Part shown: in pieces, positions 1 to 5,447 of the stretch
Numbering within the stretch: position 1 is the first letter of the stretch
Layout of the letters: each line of letters opens with the position of its first letter
NCBI GenBank assembly: GCA_013821615.1
Contig: JACDGQ010000250.1
Location: 1-5,447, forward strand
Direction of reading: 5' to 3'
Origin: Planctomycetota bacterium
GTDB taxonomy: Bacteria > Planctomycetota > UBA11346
Length of the DNA stretch: 5,447 nucleotides
Notes under the pieces: model-generated
Told to the model about the DNA's origin: nothing
Databases searched by the model: none
Seen by the model: only the letters and a program-made list of their open reading frames with translations
Made by a program: the position numbers and the translations under genes

Positions 1-2178
1 CTCGCCGCCCCAGCATACGGCGTGGTGGCCGCCTACCCGAGCAAGTGGGTAGGCCCGTACGACGCGGTGATCGCCGTGCAGGCGCCGGGCGGCGGGCAGG
101 CCGGCTTCACTTTCCCGCTGACCGACGGCGGCCACCTCGCCGCCACTGGGCAGGCGCAGTGGTATGGCGGCCGCTGCTGGGCGCTGCTCGCGGCGCCCCG
201 GCGCCTGGTGCAGGGCACCGCCACCATCGACGCGCTGATCCGCCGGCATAGCGACTGGACGCTCACCGCGCTGATCAACCGCTACCGCCTCACCTGGCCG
301 GGCATGGGCAAGGGCGGCGCCGGACCGGACCCCGCGCAGTACCTCGACCGCCGCTACCAGTGCGACGACGTCAATCCCACCAACTACGGGAACCGCCGCA
401 TGGTCAATGCGCGCTTCGAGAAGGACCTGCCGCGCCGCGCCGAGTTCGGTGCGAAGGCCGCTGCCACTGCCTACATCTACACCGACCTCGATGCCTGGCC
501 CGGCTGGCACAGCGGCTGGGGACCGGGGAATCCGAATTTCCACACCGACAAGTACCTCGCGGCGATCTTCGCCGCGGTCGCACTGCGCGAGCACCCGGAC
601 GCGCCCGCGTGGCTGGCCTTCGGACGCTCGTGCCTGGACGCCGACCTCGCGCGCATCGTCACCGCGCCCGACGGCGTCGGCATCGAGTGCCCCGGCTACG
701 CCGGCTACGCGCTCGGCCTGCAGGCGAAGATCGCGCGCGCCCTGGTCGAGGGCGGCCTGGGCAACCCCCTGGCAGAGGACCCGCTGATCGCGAAGAGCAT
801 CACCTGGCACCGCAAGCTGCTCACGCCCTTCGACCGCCGCCTGGGCCTGCGCCACGAGGCGCCGATCGGCGACACCCACCGCTGGACCAGTGGTGCGGAT
901 TTCGCCGAGCTGGTTCCATTCTACGCCACCTCCGCACCCGCGGTCGCCGGCGAGTTGCGCTTGGCCGATGCGCTCTGCCACGCGCCCGGCCCCGACGTGC
1001 CGGGCGCGCAGGACCTCGACTGGTCGAGCCAGGCCTTCGCCGGCTTCGGCGCCGTCCTGCGCGACCGCTTCGGCTCGGACCAGGAATCGTTCCTGGCCTT
1101 CAAGGCCGGGCCGGTGCAGGGGCACTACCACGACGACGACCTGTCCTTCCACTGGTACCACCGCGGCACGCCCATCGCGCTCGACTACAATTGCAGCTAC
1201 CATCCGCGCGGCGACCACGCGGCGCTGCACAACGCCATCACCCTCGGCCGCGCCGGGACGGTGGTCAACCACGCCAGCGGGGCGGCGGTGCCCGCGCTCG
1301 AGCAGCCCTTCGGCCTGGCGGAGGTCACGCGCTTCGCGTCCACGCCGCTGGGCGACGCGCTGGTCGCCCAGCGCCACATCCGTTCCCTGGCGCTGTGCCC
1401 CGTCGTGCCCGAAGACAGCGAGTTCGGCCGCGACTACCCGAGCCGAGCCGTGACCGCCGAGCACCGCCGCCTGCTGCTCATGACGCGCCACGGCGCCGCC
1501 TCGCCCTTCAGCGACTACCTGGTCGTGCGCGACGAATTCGCCACGACCGAGCCCGAGCAGGTCAACCTGCACCTGCTCGCCCGCGACGCCCGCATCGACG
1601 GGACGCGCGTGCTGCTCACCGGGCAGTGGGATCAGGACATCCTGGTACAGGTGGTCGAGGCCACCGCGCCGGTGATCGAGTCCCGCCAGTGGGCCTACGC
1701 CGACGAGTGGCTGGCGCCGCCCACCGCCTTCCTGCCGCAGCCGGGTGAAACCGTCGCGGACTGGGACCGCCGCCTGCCCGCGGAGCGCCCGGCGCACGGC
1801 TGGAAACCCGAGAGCGTGCCGCGCGACCAGACCGAGGCCAACCAGGCGCGGTGGCGTGGACTGATCGCCAGCACCGACGGCGCGGCGCTGATGCCCCCGC
1901 CTGGCTGGACGGCGACCTGGACCTATGGCGAGTGCCAACGCTGGCTGCGCATCGGCAGCAGCGCCGGCACCCCAGTCGCGATCGTCATCTACCCGTTCCT
2001 GCGTGGCGGGAAGCCGCCGGTGATCACCCGCGATGGCGCGGTCATCACCATCACCACGGCCGACGGCAGCGTCGAACGGGTGACCTTGTCGAGCACTGCT
2101 GGGGTCGCGCTCGGCGACCGCCTGATCCTCGCACCAATCCCCGGTGAGCCCGGCCAGGGTGCGCCTGCTGAACAGTGA
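1..2178 (+). CDS. Heparinase II/III-like protein (polysaccharide lyase fold), 5' end missing
   Basis: The frame is open from base 1 (Leu-Ala-Ala-Pro-Ala-Tyr-Gly, then a GTG at 22) to a TGA at 2176-2178, so the true start is probably upstream; the GTG at 22 has no convincing ribosome binding site. Counting from that GTG (718 residues), the key evidence is GHYHDDDLSF at about residues 367-376, matching the family pattern H-x-H-x-D-x-L-S-F (His368, His370, Asp372). It is followed by a beta-rich stretch and LHNAITLG (His403, Asn404), as in the C-terminal beta-sandwich of heparinase II/III-type lyases. Upstream, IECPGYAGY (about 221-229) resembles the conserved E-x-x-G-Y helix of the alpha/alpha toroid. 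Family members cleave uronic-acid polysaccharides by beta-elimination, usually outside the cytoplasm. The substrate cannot be told from sequence, and no signal peptide is visible because the N-terminus is missing. It could be a non-catalytic relative. Gene confidence is high; family fairly sure; function inferred. Confidence 0.8.
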   Translation, partial: LAAPAYGVVAAYPSKWVGPYDAVIAVQAPGGGQAGFTFPLTDGGHLAATGQAQWYGGRCWALLAAPRRLVQGTATIDALIRRHSDWTLTALINRYRLTWPGMGKGGAGPDPAQYLDRRYQCDDVNPTNYGNRRMVNARFEKDLPRRAEFGAKAAATAYIYTDLDAWPGWHSGWGPGNPNFHTDKYLAAIFAAVALREHPDAPAWLAFGRSCLDADLARIVTAPDGVGIECPGYAGYALGLQAKIARALVEGGLGNPLAEDPLIAKSITWHRKLLTPFDRRLGLRHEAPIGDTHRWTSGADFAELVPFYATSAPAVAGELRLADALCHAPGPDVPGAQDLDWSSQAFAGFGAVLRDRFGSDQESFLAFKAGPVQGHYHDDDLSFHWYHRGTPIALDYNCSYHPRGDHAALHNAITLGRAGTVVNHASGAAVPALEQPFGLAEVTRFASTPLGDALVAQRHIRSLALCPVVPEDSEFGRDYPSRAVTAEHRRLLLMTRHGAASPFSDYLVVRDEFATTEPEQVNLHLLARDARIDGTRVLLTGQWDQDILVQVVEATAPVIESRQWAYADEWLAPPTAFLPQPGETVADWDRRLPAERPAHGWKPESVPRDQTEANQARWRGLIASTDGAALMPPPGWTATWTYGECQRWLRIGSSAGTPVAIVIYPFLRGGKPPVITRDGAVITITTADGSVERVTLSSTAGVALGDRLILAPIPGEPGQGAPAEQ

Positions 2179-2187
2179 GTCCGCGGA

Positions 2188-3153
2188 TCAGGTTCCCTGC
2201 TTTGCCGCCTCGGGAACGCGCGCCGAGACCGCATCCAGTGTGGCGACCTCGTCCGCGCCAAGACTCAGACGCGTGGCCGCGAACAGGTCCGCGAGCTGCT
2301 CGGGCGTGCGCGCGCTGGCGAGCGGCGCGGTGATGCCGGGCTTGGCGAGCAGCCAGGCGAGCGCGACGGTGGCGTGCGAAACGCCGCGCGCCGCCGCAAC
2401 CCTACCCACGGCGTCGACCACGGCCAGGCCAGCGGGGCTGAAATAGCGGCCGGCCTGGCGCTCGCGCGCCACGCCGGCGAGGTCGGCCTGGGTGCGATAC
2501 TTGCCGGTGAGAAAGCCACTGGCGAGCGCGAAATACGGGAAGACGCCGAAGCCATGCGCCGCGACGAGCGGCGCCAGCTCGCGCTCGTAGGGCTGGCGGA
2601 ACACCAGATTATAGTGCGGCTGCAGGGCGATGGGCAGGGCCAGCCCATGACGCGTGGCGATGGATATCCACTCGCCGATGCGCGCCGCGCTGTAGTTCGA
2701 GACCCCGACGTGTCGCACCTTGCCGGCGCGCACCAGGCCGGCGAAGGCGAGGACGGTCTCCTCGAGCGGCGTGGCCGCATCGTCGAAGTGGGCGTAGTAC
2801 AGGTCGATAGCGTCGGTGCACAGGCGCGCGAGCGAGGCGTCGGCCGCGGCGGCGATGTTCGCTGCGGCCAGGCCGCGGAACTGCGGGTGCTGGCTGACCT
2901 TGGTGGCGATGATGACGCGCGCGCGGTTCCTCCGCTCCGCCAGCCAGGCGCCGATGAAGGTTTCGGATTCGCCACCCTGGTTGCCCGGGGCCCACGCCGA
3001 ATACGCGTCAGCGGTGTCAATCAGGTTGCCGCCGCCCGCGACGAAGGCATCGAGCACCCGGAACGAGGTCGCCCTGTCGGAAGTCCAACCGAAGGTGTTG
3101 CCGCCCAATGCCAGGGGGAAGGCCTCGACGGAAGAAGCGCCGATCATGGGCAT
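2188..3153 (-). CDS. Aldo/keto reductase (NADPH-dependent oxidoreductase)
   Basis: This 321-residue protein has the normal length for a single-domain aldo/keto reductase with a (beta/alpha)8 barrel. The catalytic tetrad is complete: Asp46 and Tyr51 in LIDTADAYS, Lys85 in IIATKV, and His122 in LYYAHFDD. The family signature VGVSNYSAARI lies at 149-159, and the C-terminal ASARTPEQLADL (about 279-290) is the usual NADP(H) phosphate-binding segment. These enzymes reduce aldehydes and ketones to alcohols in the cytoplasm; the physiological substrate is not predictable. It resembles the broad bacterial group containing YajO/Tas-like proteins. The ATG at 3153 is supported by a Shine-Dalgarno sequence; a second Met two codons later is less well placed. 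It starts 38 bases after hemB on the same strand, so co-transcription is likely. Its stop lies 9 bases from the stop of the convergent lyase-like gene. Family assignment is secure; the specific role is unknown. Confidence 0.95.
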   Translation of the reverse strand: MPMIGASSVEAFPLALGGNTFGWTSDRATSFRVLDAFVAGGGNLIDTADAYSAWAPGNQGGESETFIGAWLAERRNRARVIIATKVSQHPQFRGLAAANIAAAADASLARLCTDAIDLYYAHFDDAATPLEETVLAFAGLVRAGKVRHVGVSNYSAARIGEWISIATRHGLALPIALQPHYNLVFRQPYERELAPLVAAHGFGVFPYFALASGFLTGKYRTQADLAGVARERQAGRYFSPAGLAVVDAVGRVAAARGVSHATVALAWLLAKPGITAPLASARTPEQLADLFAATRLSLGADEVATLDAVSARVPEAAKQGT

Positions 3154-3159
3154 AGTGAG

Positions 3160-3165
3160 TCCTTT
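3160..3165 (-). promoter_or_regulatory. Ribosome binding site of the aldo/keto reductase gene
   Basis: Read on the minus strand, AAAGGA ends six bases before the ATG at 3153. This is good Shine-Dalgarno spacing and fixes that ATG as the start rather than the Met codon two positions downstream. It sits in the short hemB-reductase gap, where no terminator hairpin followed by a T-run is visible, consistent with translation from a shared transcript. Confidence 0.7.
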
Positions 3166-3191
3166 CGCCCGCGTCGTCTGCCGTGGTCCCG

Positions 3192-4169
3192 CTAGGGCGC
3201 CCGCGCGAGCGCGCGCGCCGCGTCCAAGGCGCCATACGTGAAGATCAGGTCCGCGCCCGCACGGCGCATGGCGAGCAGGCTCTCGAGCAGGCAGCGCTCA
3301 TAATCGAGCCAGCCGTTGGCGGCGGCGGCCTTGAGCATCGCATATTCGCCGCTGACGTGGTAGACGGCGACCGGCAGGGCGGTCGCGTCGCGCACCGCGC
3401 GCACCACGTCCAGGTAAGGCAGGCCGGGCTTGACCATCAGCCAGTCGGCGCCTTCGGCCTCGTCCAGGGCGACCTCGCGCAGCGCCTCGCGCACATTGGC
3501 GGGGTCCATCTGGTAGGTCTTCTTGTCGCCGGCGCGCGGCGCGGAATCGAGGGCATCACGGAACGGGCCGTAGAAGGCGGAAGCGTACTTCACGCAATAG
3601 CTGCAGATGCCGGTCCCGGTGAAGCCGGCCGCGTCGAGGGCCGCGCGGATGGCGCCGACGCGCCCATCCATCATGTCGGAGGGCGCAACCACGTCGGCGC
3701 CGGCGCGCGCCTGGGCGACGGCCATGGCGGCGAGGATGGGCAGGGTCTCGTCGTTGACGATCTCATCGCCGCGCACCAGACCGTCGTGGCCATCGCTGGA
3801 GTAGGGATCCATGGCCACGTCAGTGATCACCACCAGCTGCGGCAGGGCGGCCTTGAGCGCACGCACGGTGCGCTGCAGCAGGCCCTCGGGATTCACGCTC
3901 TCGTCGGCGCGCGGGCTCTTGCGCGCGTCCTCGAGCGCCGGGAACAGCGCCACCGCCGGCACGCCCAGGGCGAGCGCCTCGCGCGCGACCTGGACGATGC
4001 GTTCGATCCCCAGCCGCGCACAGCCCGGCATCGACGCGATCGGCGTCGCGCTCTGCGGGCCCTCCTGGACGAACAGCGGCAGCACCAGGTGCTGCGCGGA
4101 CAGCCGAGTCTCGCGCACCAGTCCACGGATGCCGGCGGAGATGCGGTTGCGACGGGGGCGGATGGGCAT
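3192..4169 (-). CDS. hemB: Delta-aminolevulinic acid dehydratase (porphobilinogen synthase), zinc-independent type
   Basis: HemB condenses two 5-aminolevulinate molecules into porphobilinogen, an early cytoplasmic step of haem, sirohaem and other tetrapyrrole synthesis. Numbering from the TTG at 4178 (328 residues), both Schiff-base lysines are present: Lys197 in SYCVKYASAFYGPF and Lys250 in GADWLMVKPGLPY (243-255), which matches the family signature. The metal loop at about 120-133 reads DVAMDPYSSDGHDG, with Asp residues where zinc enzymes carry three cysteines, so this is the magnesium/zinc-independent class. Glu235, 15 residues before Lys250, matches the position of the allosteric magnesium-site glutamate of bacterial enzymes. 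I chose the ATG at 4169 (325 residues, starting MPIRPRR) over the TTG three codons earlier because it is the usual start type and matches the family's N-terminus; neither has a clear Shine-Dalgarno sequence. It leads the reductase gene by 38 bases. The upstream region carries heptamer repeats. Confidence 0.97.
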   Translation of the reverse strand: MPIRPRRNRISAGIRGLVRETRLSAQHLVLPLFVQEGPQSATPIASMPGCARLGIERIVQVAREALALGVPAVALFPALEDARKSPRADESVNPEGLLQRTVRALKAALPQLVVITDVAMDPYSSDGHDGLVRGDEIVNDETLPILAAMAVAQARAGADVVAPSDMMDGRVGAIRAALDAAGFTGTGICSYCVKYASAFYGPFRDALDSAPRAGDKKTYQMDPANVREALREVALDEAEGADWLMVKPGLPYLDVVRAVRDATALPVAVYHVSGEYAMLKAAAANGWLDYERCLLESLLAMRRAGADLIFTYGALDAARALARAP

Positions 4170-4206
4170 GGAGGTCAAATCAGGGAGTCGTGAGGGTGGT
4201 GGGGAC

Positions 4207-4224
4207 GTGCGGAGTGCGGAGTGC
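4207..4224. repeat. Left arm of heptamer inverted repeat (GGAGTGC units)
   Basis: The 18 bases are GTGC followed by two perfect copies of GGAGTGC. They are the exact reverse complement of 4306-4323 (and also of 4313-4330), forming an inverted repeat around an 81-base centre (4225-4305). It lies 37 bases upstream of the hemB ATG. Tandem heptamers in facing orientation inside an intergenic gap are typical of small dispersed bacterial repeats rather than of a single regulator site, but that reading is inference. Confidence 0.75.
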
Positions 4225-4290
4225 GCCGTTGGTCAAGGATGCGGGTCGAACATGCAGAGATCGCGGACAGCCGCCGTTCCTAAAGTGGCC

Positions 4291-4309
4291 GTGCCCGCAA
4301 AACGGGCAC
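4291..4309. other. Perfect 7-bp hairpin next to the repeat array
   Basis: GTGCCCG, loop CAAAA, CGGGCAC: a perfect GC-rich 7-bp stem with a 5-base loop. On the minus strand it lies about 57 bases after the stop of the S41-like gene and upstream of hemB. No U-run follows on either strand (the minus strand continues GGCCACTTTAGG), so it is not a standard intrinsic terminator, though it might slow or end transcription. Its right arm overlaps the first GCACTCC heptamer by four bases, so this hairpin and full pairing of the outer inverted repeat partly compete. It may be the inner structure of one repeat element. Confidence 0.45.
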
Positions 4310-4333
4310 TCCGCACTCCGCACTCCGCACTCC
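4306..4333. repeat. Right arm: four tandem GCACTCC heptamers
   Basis: Four perfect, uninterrupted copies of GCACTCC occupy 28 bases (4306-4312, 4313-4319, 4320-4326, 4327-4333). They are the inverted counterpart of the GGAGTGC units at 4211-4224, so either of two registers can pair with the left arm over 18 bases. The array ends 32 bases from the stop codon of the peptidase-like gene (4366). Perfect copies of a 7-base unit, 4 on one side and 2.5 on the other, suggest slippage or recent copying. No coding sense is likely: reading through it gives repeats such as VRSAEC in a false frame. Confidence 0.85.
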
Positions 4334-4365
4334 ATTGCCCAAATGGTCCATGGCTGGAAAATACC

Positions 4366-5447
4366 CTAGGGGATGACGGGGCCGGCCTCGACCTGGACCT
4401 TCATCTTGGCCTCGGGCTTGGCGGCGGTCTTCTCGGGCTTGGTGCCCTCGCCCCACAGACGCAGAGGCAGGACCTCGTCGACGTCGTCCTGGTCGATGGC
4501 GACGATGCGCACCGAGTTCGCACCGGGCTTGAGCGTGAGCGTGGTGGTGAACAGCCCATCCGCGCCGAGCTTGGCGGCGGGCAGCAGGGCGGTCTTGTCC
4601 TCGTCCTGGAAGACGGTCAGGAACTTCAGCCCCGGGTCGACGACCTTGACCGTCACCGTCGCCGCGTTGTCGGCACCGATGGTGTTCGCGACCAGCACCA
4701 TCGCGGGCTGGGCGATCGCGTGCGGGACCACCGGCGCATTCACCGGGATGGTCAGGGTGTTGAACATGGTGGCGCGGTAGCGGCCGTCGATGCCCTCGTC
4801 GAAGCGCTCCTCGGCGCGCACCAGCAGCTTGATCGCATCGCCGGTGAAGGGCATCACCGTCTTGTCGCTGCGCAGCCACTCCTTCTTCACCGTCAGCGGG
4901 ATCTTCACCGTGGCGGTGCCGCCCTTGGCCAGCGGCTCGAGCTTGCTGCGCGTGTCGCTGAGCTGCACGAAGTGGTCCTCGCCCTCTTTGAAGACGCGCA
5001 GGTCGATCTTCGCGGAGGTGCCCTCGCCGTCGTTCTTCAGCGTCAGCTGCAGGGCCGCGGCCTCGCCGGGATTGAGCTGGCCGTCGCCGCCCGGCTCCTC
5101 GAGCCGCCAGGTGTAGCTGAAACGCGGGCGCGCCACCGGCTGGATCTGCACGCGCACCGGCACGCTGGCGAGCCGCTCGGAACGGCCATCCTGGAAGAGT
5201 TCGAGGTTGAAGCGCTCCTCGCCACCGTAGAGGCGCGGCGGGACCTTGAAGTTGAGCGTGCCGGTGGCGCTGCCCTTCGGCGGCACCACGCCGATCACCA
5301 CCTCGTCCTCCCACAACGGGCTGAACTTGTCGGCCTTGACCACCCCATAGAGGCGGCCGAGGTCGACGCCGGCGGCGTTGGCGATCTGGAAGGTGAGGCT
5401 GGCGGTCTCGCCAGCGGTGACCGCGGCCGGACCGCTGTAGGTGAGCG
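4366..5447 (-). CDS. C-terminal part of a multi-domain Ig-like protein, probably an S41-type (C-terminal processing) peptidase
   Basis: The frame is open to the window edge, so only the last 359 residues are seen and the start lies beyond 5447; the GTG at 5343 is internal. Numbering from the first visible residue, three beta-rich domains follow each other: about 1-105 (VTAGETASLTF, then PRLYGGEERFNLELF), about 106-236 (RPRFSYTWRL, then GDGQLNPGEAAALQL and KNDGEG), and about 239-337 (ending LKPGANSVRIVAIDQDD). The W-x-L...GDG-x-L-x-PGE segment and the closing LKPG-N-x-V domain recall the C-terminal half of large PDZ/S41 peptidases like those of myxobacteria and Planctomycetes (MXAN_5808 type). 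That match is from memory and the catalytic domain is not in view. The tail (KPEKTAAKPEAKMKV) is charged and low in complexity. It is probably exported. An adhesion or other Ig-like surface protein remains possible. The coding call is strong; the peptidase call is moderate. Confidence 0.7.
   Translation of the reverse strand, partial: LTYSGPAAVTAGETASLTFQIANAAGVDLGRLYGVVKADKFSPLWEDEVVIGVVPPKGSATGTLNFKVPPRLYGGEERFNLELFQDGRSERLASVPVRVQIQPVARPRFSYTWRLEEPGGDGQLNPGEAAALQLTLKNDGEGTSAKIDLRVFKEGEDHFVQLSDTRSKLEPLAKGGTATVKIPLTVKKEWLRSDKTVMPFTGDAIKLLVRAEERFDEGIDGRYRATMFNTLTIPVNAPVVPHAIAQPAMVLVANTIGADNAATVTVKVVDPGLKFLTVFQDEDKTALLPAAKLGADGLFTTTLTLKPGANSVRIVAIDQDDVDEVLPLRLWGEGTKPEKTAAKPEAKMKVQVEAGPVIP

Larger units (their letters stand above)
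4170..4365. other. Intergenic region between the peptidase-like gene and hemB
   Basis: This 196-base gap separates two same-strand genes and holds the paired heptamer arrays and one hairpin. Minor structures are a 4-bp stem GCGG-acag-CCGC (4263-4274) and a 5-bp stem CCATT-gccca-AATGG (4332-4346). On the minus strand a TTGACC (4236-4231) looks like a -35 box, but no -10-like sequence lies 16-18 bases after it, so no hemB promoter is assigned. No tRNA or other RNA gene was recognised. Confidence 0.6.

Noticed and set aside
360..1748. 462-codon open frame within the lyase-like gene
   Set aside because: It is an alternative frame of a gene with clear family motifs. The translation is an Arg/Pro/Ala-rich low-complexity string typical of a shifted frame.
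2374..3195. Plus-strand open frame of 273 codons opposite the aldo/keto reductase
   Set aside because: It is the antisense shadow of a gene with a complete catalytic tetrad. Composition is biased and no motif is visible.
3183..4193. Plus-strand open frame of 336 codons covering all of hemB
   Set aside because: It is the antisense shadow of a certain hemB gene in GC-rich DNA. Its translation is rich in Gly, Arg, Ala and His with no recognisable domain.
4231..4236. TTGACC on the minus strand as a -35 box for hemB
   Set aside because: No -10-like hexamer lies 16-18 bases downstream; that stretch is the GC-rich heptamer repeat. A single hexamer match is not enough.
4291..4309. Intrinsic terminator of the peptidase-like gene
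   Set aside because: The stem is strong but no U-run follows it on either strand, so it is reported only as a hairpin.
4306..4333. CRISPR-like array
   Set aside because: The units are 7 bases long and directly adjacent with no spacers, so this is a simple tandem repeat.
4280..5314. 344-codon minus-strand frame overlapping the peptidase-like gene and running into the repeats
   Set aside because: It is a frameshifted shadow rich in Arg, Gly and Ala. Its C-terminus is just the translated GGAGTGC repeats, whereas the other frame has coherent beta-domain sequence.

Overview
The window is GC-rich bacterial chromosomal DNA (clearly well above 60 % by eye, with strong G/C preference at third codon positions, which opens long false frames opposite or beside every real gene). 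It holds four protein-coding genes, two of them cut by the window edges. No RNA gene, CRISPR array, transposase or phage gene was recognised. The gene content suggests, but does not prove, a member of the Planctomycetota/Verrucomicrobiota group or a myxobacterium-like lineage. The pointers are a heparinase II/III-like polysaccharide lyase, a HemB lacking the zinc cysteines, and the C-terminal Ig-like domains of what resembles a large S41-type peptidase.

Layout: bases 1-2178 (+) encode the bulk of a heparinase II/III-like protein whose N-terminus lies upstream of the window. It converges on a minus-strand gene, an aldo/keto reductase (3153-2188), with only 9 bases between the two stop codons. 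The reductase follows hemB (delta-aminolevulinic acid dehydratase, 4169-3192, minus) after a 38-base gap that carries a Shine-Dalgarno sequence, so hemB and the reductase are probably co-transcribed. Upstream of hemB is the only sizeable intergenic stretch (4170-4365, 196 bases). It contains arrays of a 7-base unit, GGAGTGC on one side and GCACTCC on the other, forming a perfect 18-base inverted repeat about 80 bases apart, plus a separate compact hairpin. Beyond it, 5447-4366 (minus) encodes the C-terminal 359 residues of a multi-domain secreted-type protein.

How the genes work together: HemB makes porphobilinogen for haem and other tetrapyrroles. The reductase is a general NADPH-dependent oxidoreductase with no clear link to it. 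The lyase-like gene and the peptidase-like gene look like independent neighbours. I see no convincing new multi-gene system here. The feature most worth a second look is the heptamer-repeat intergenic region, which looks like a copy of a small dispersed repeat element.
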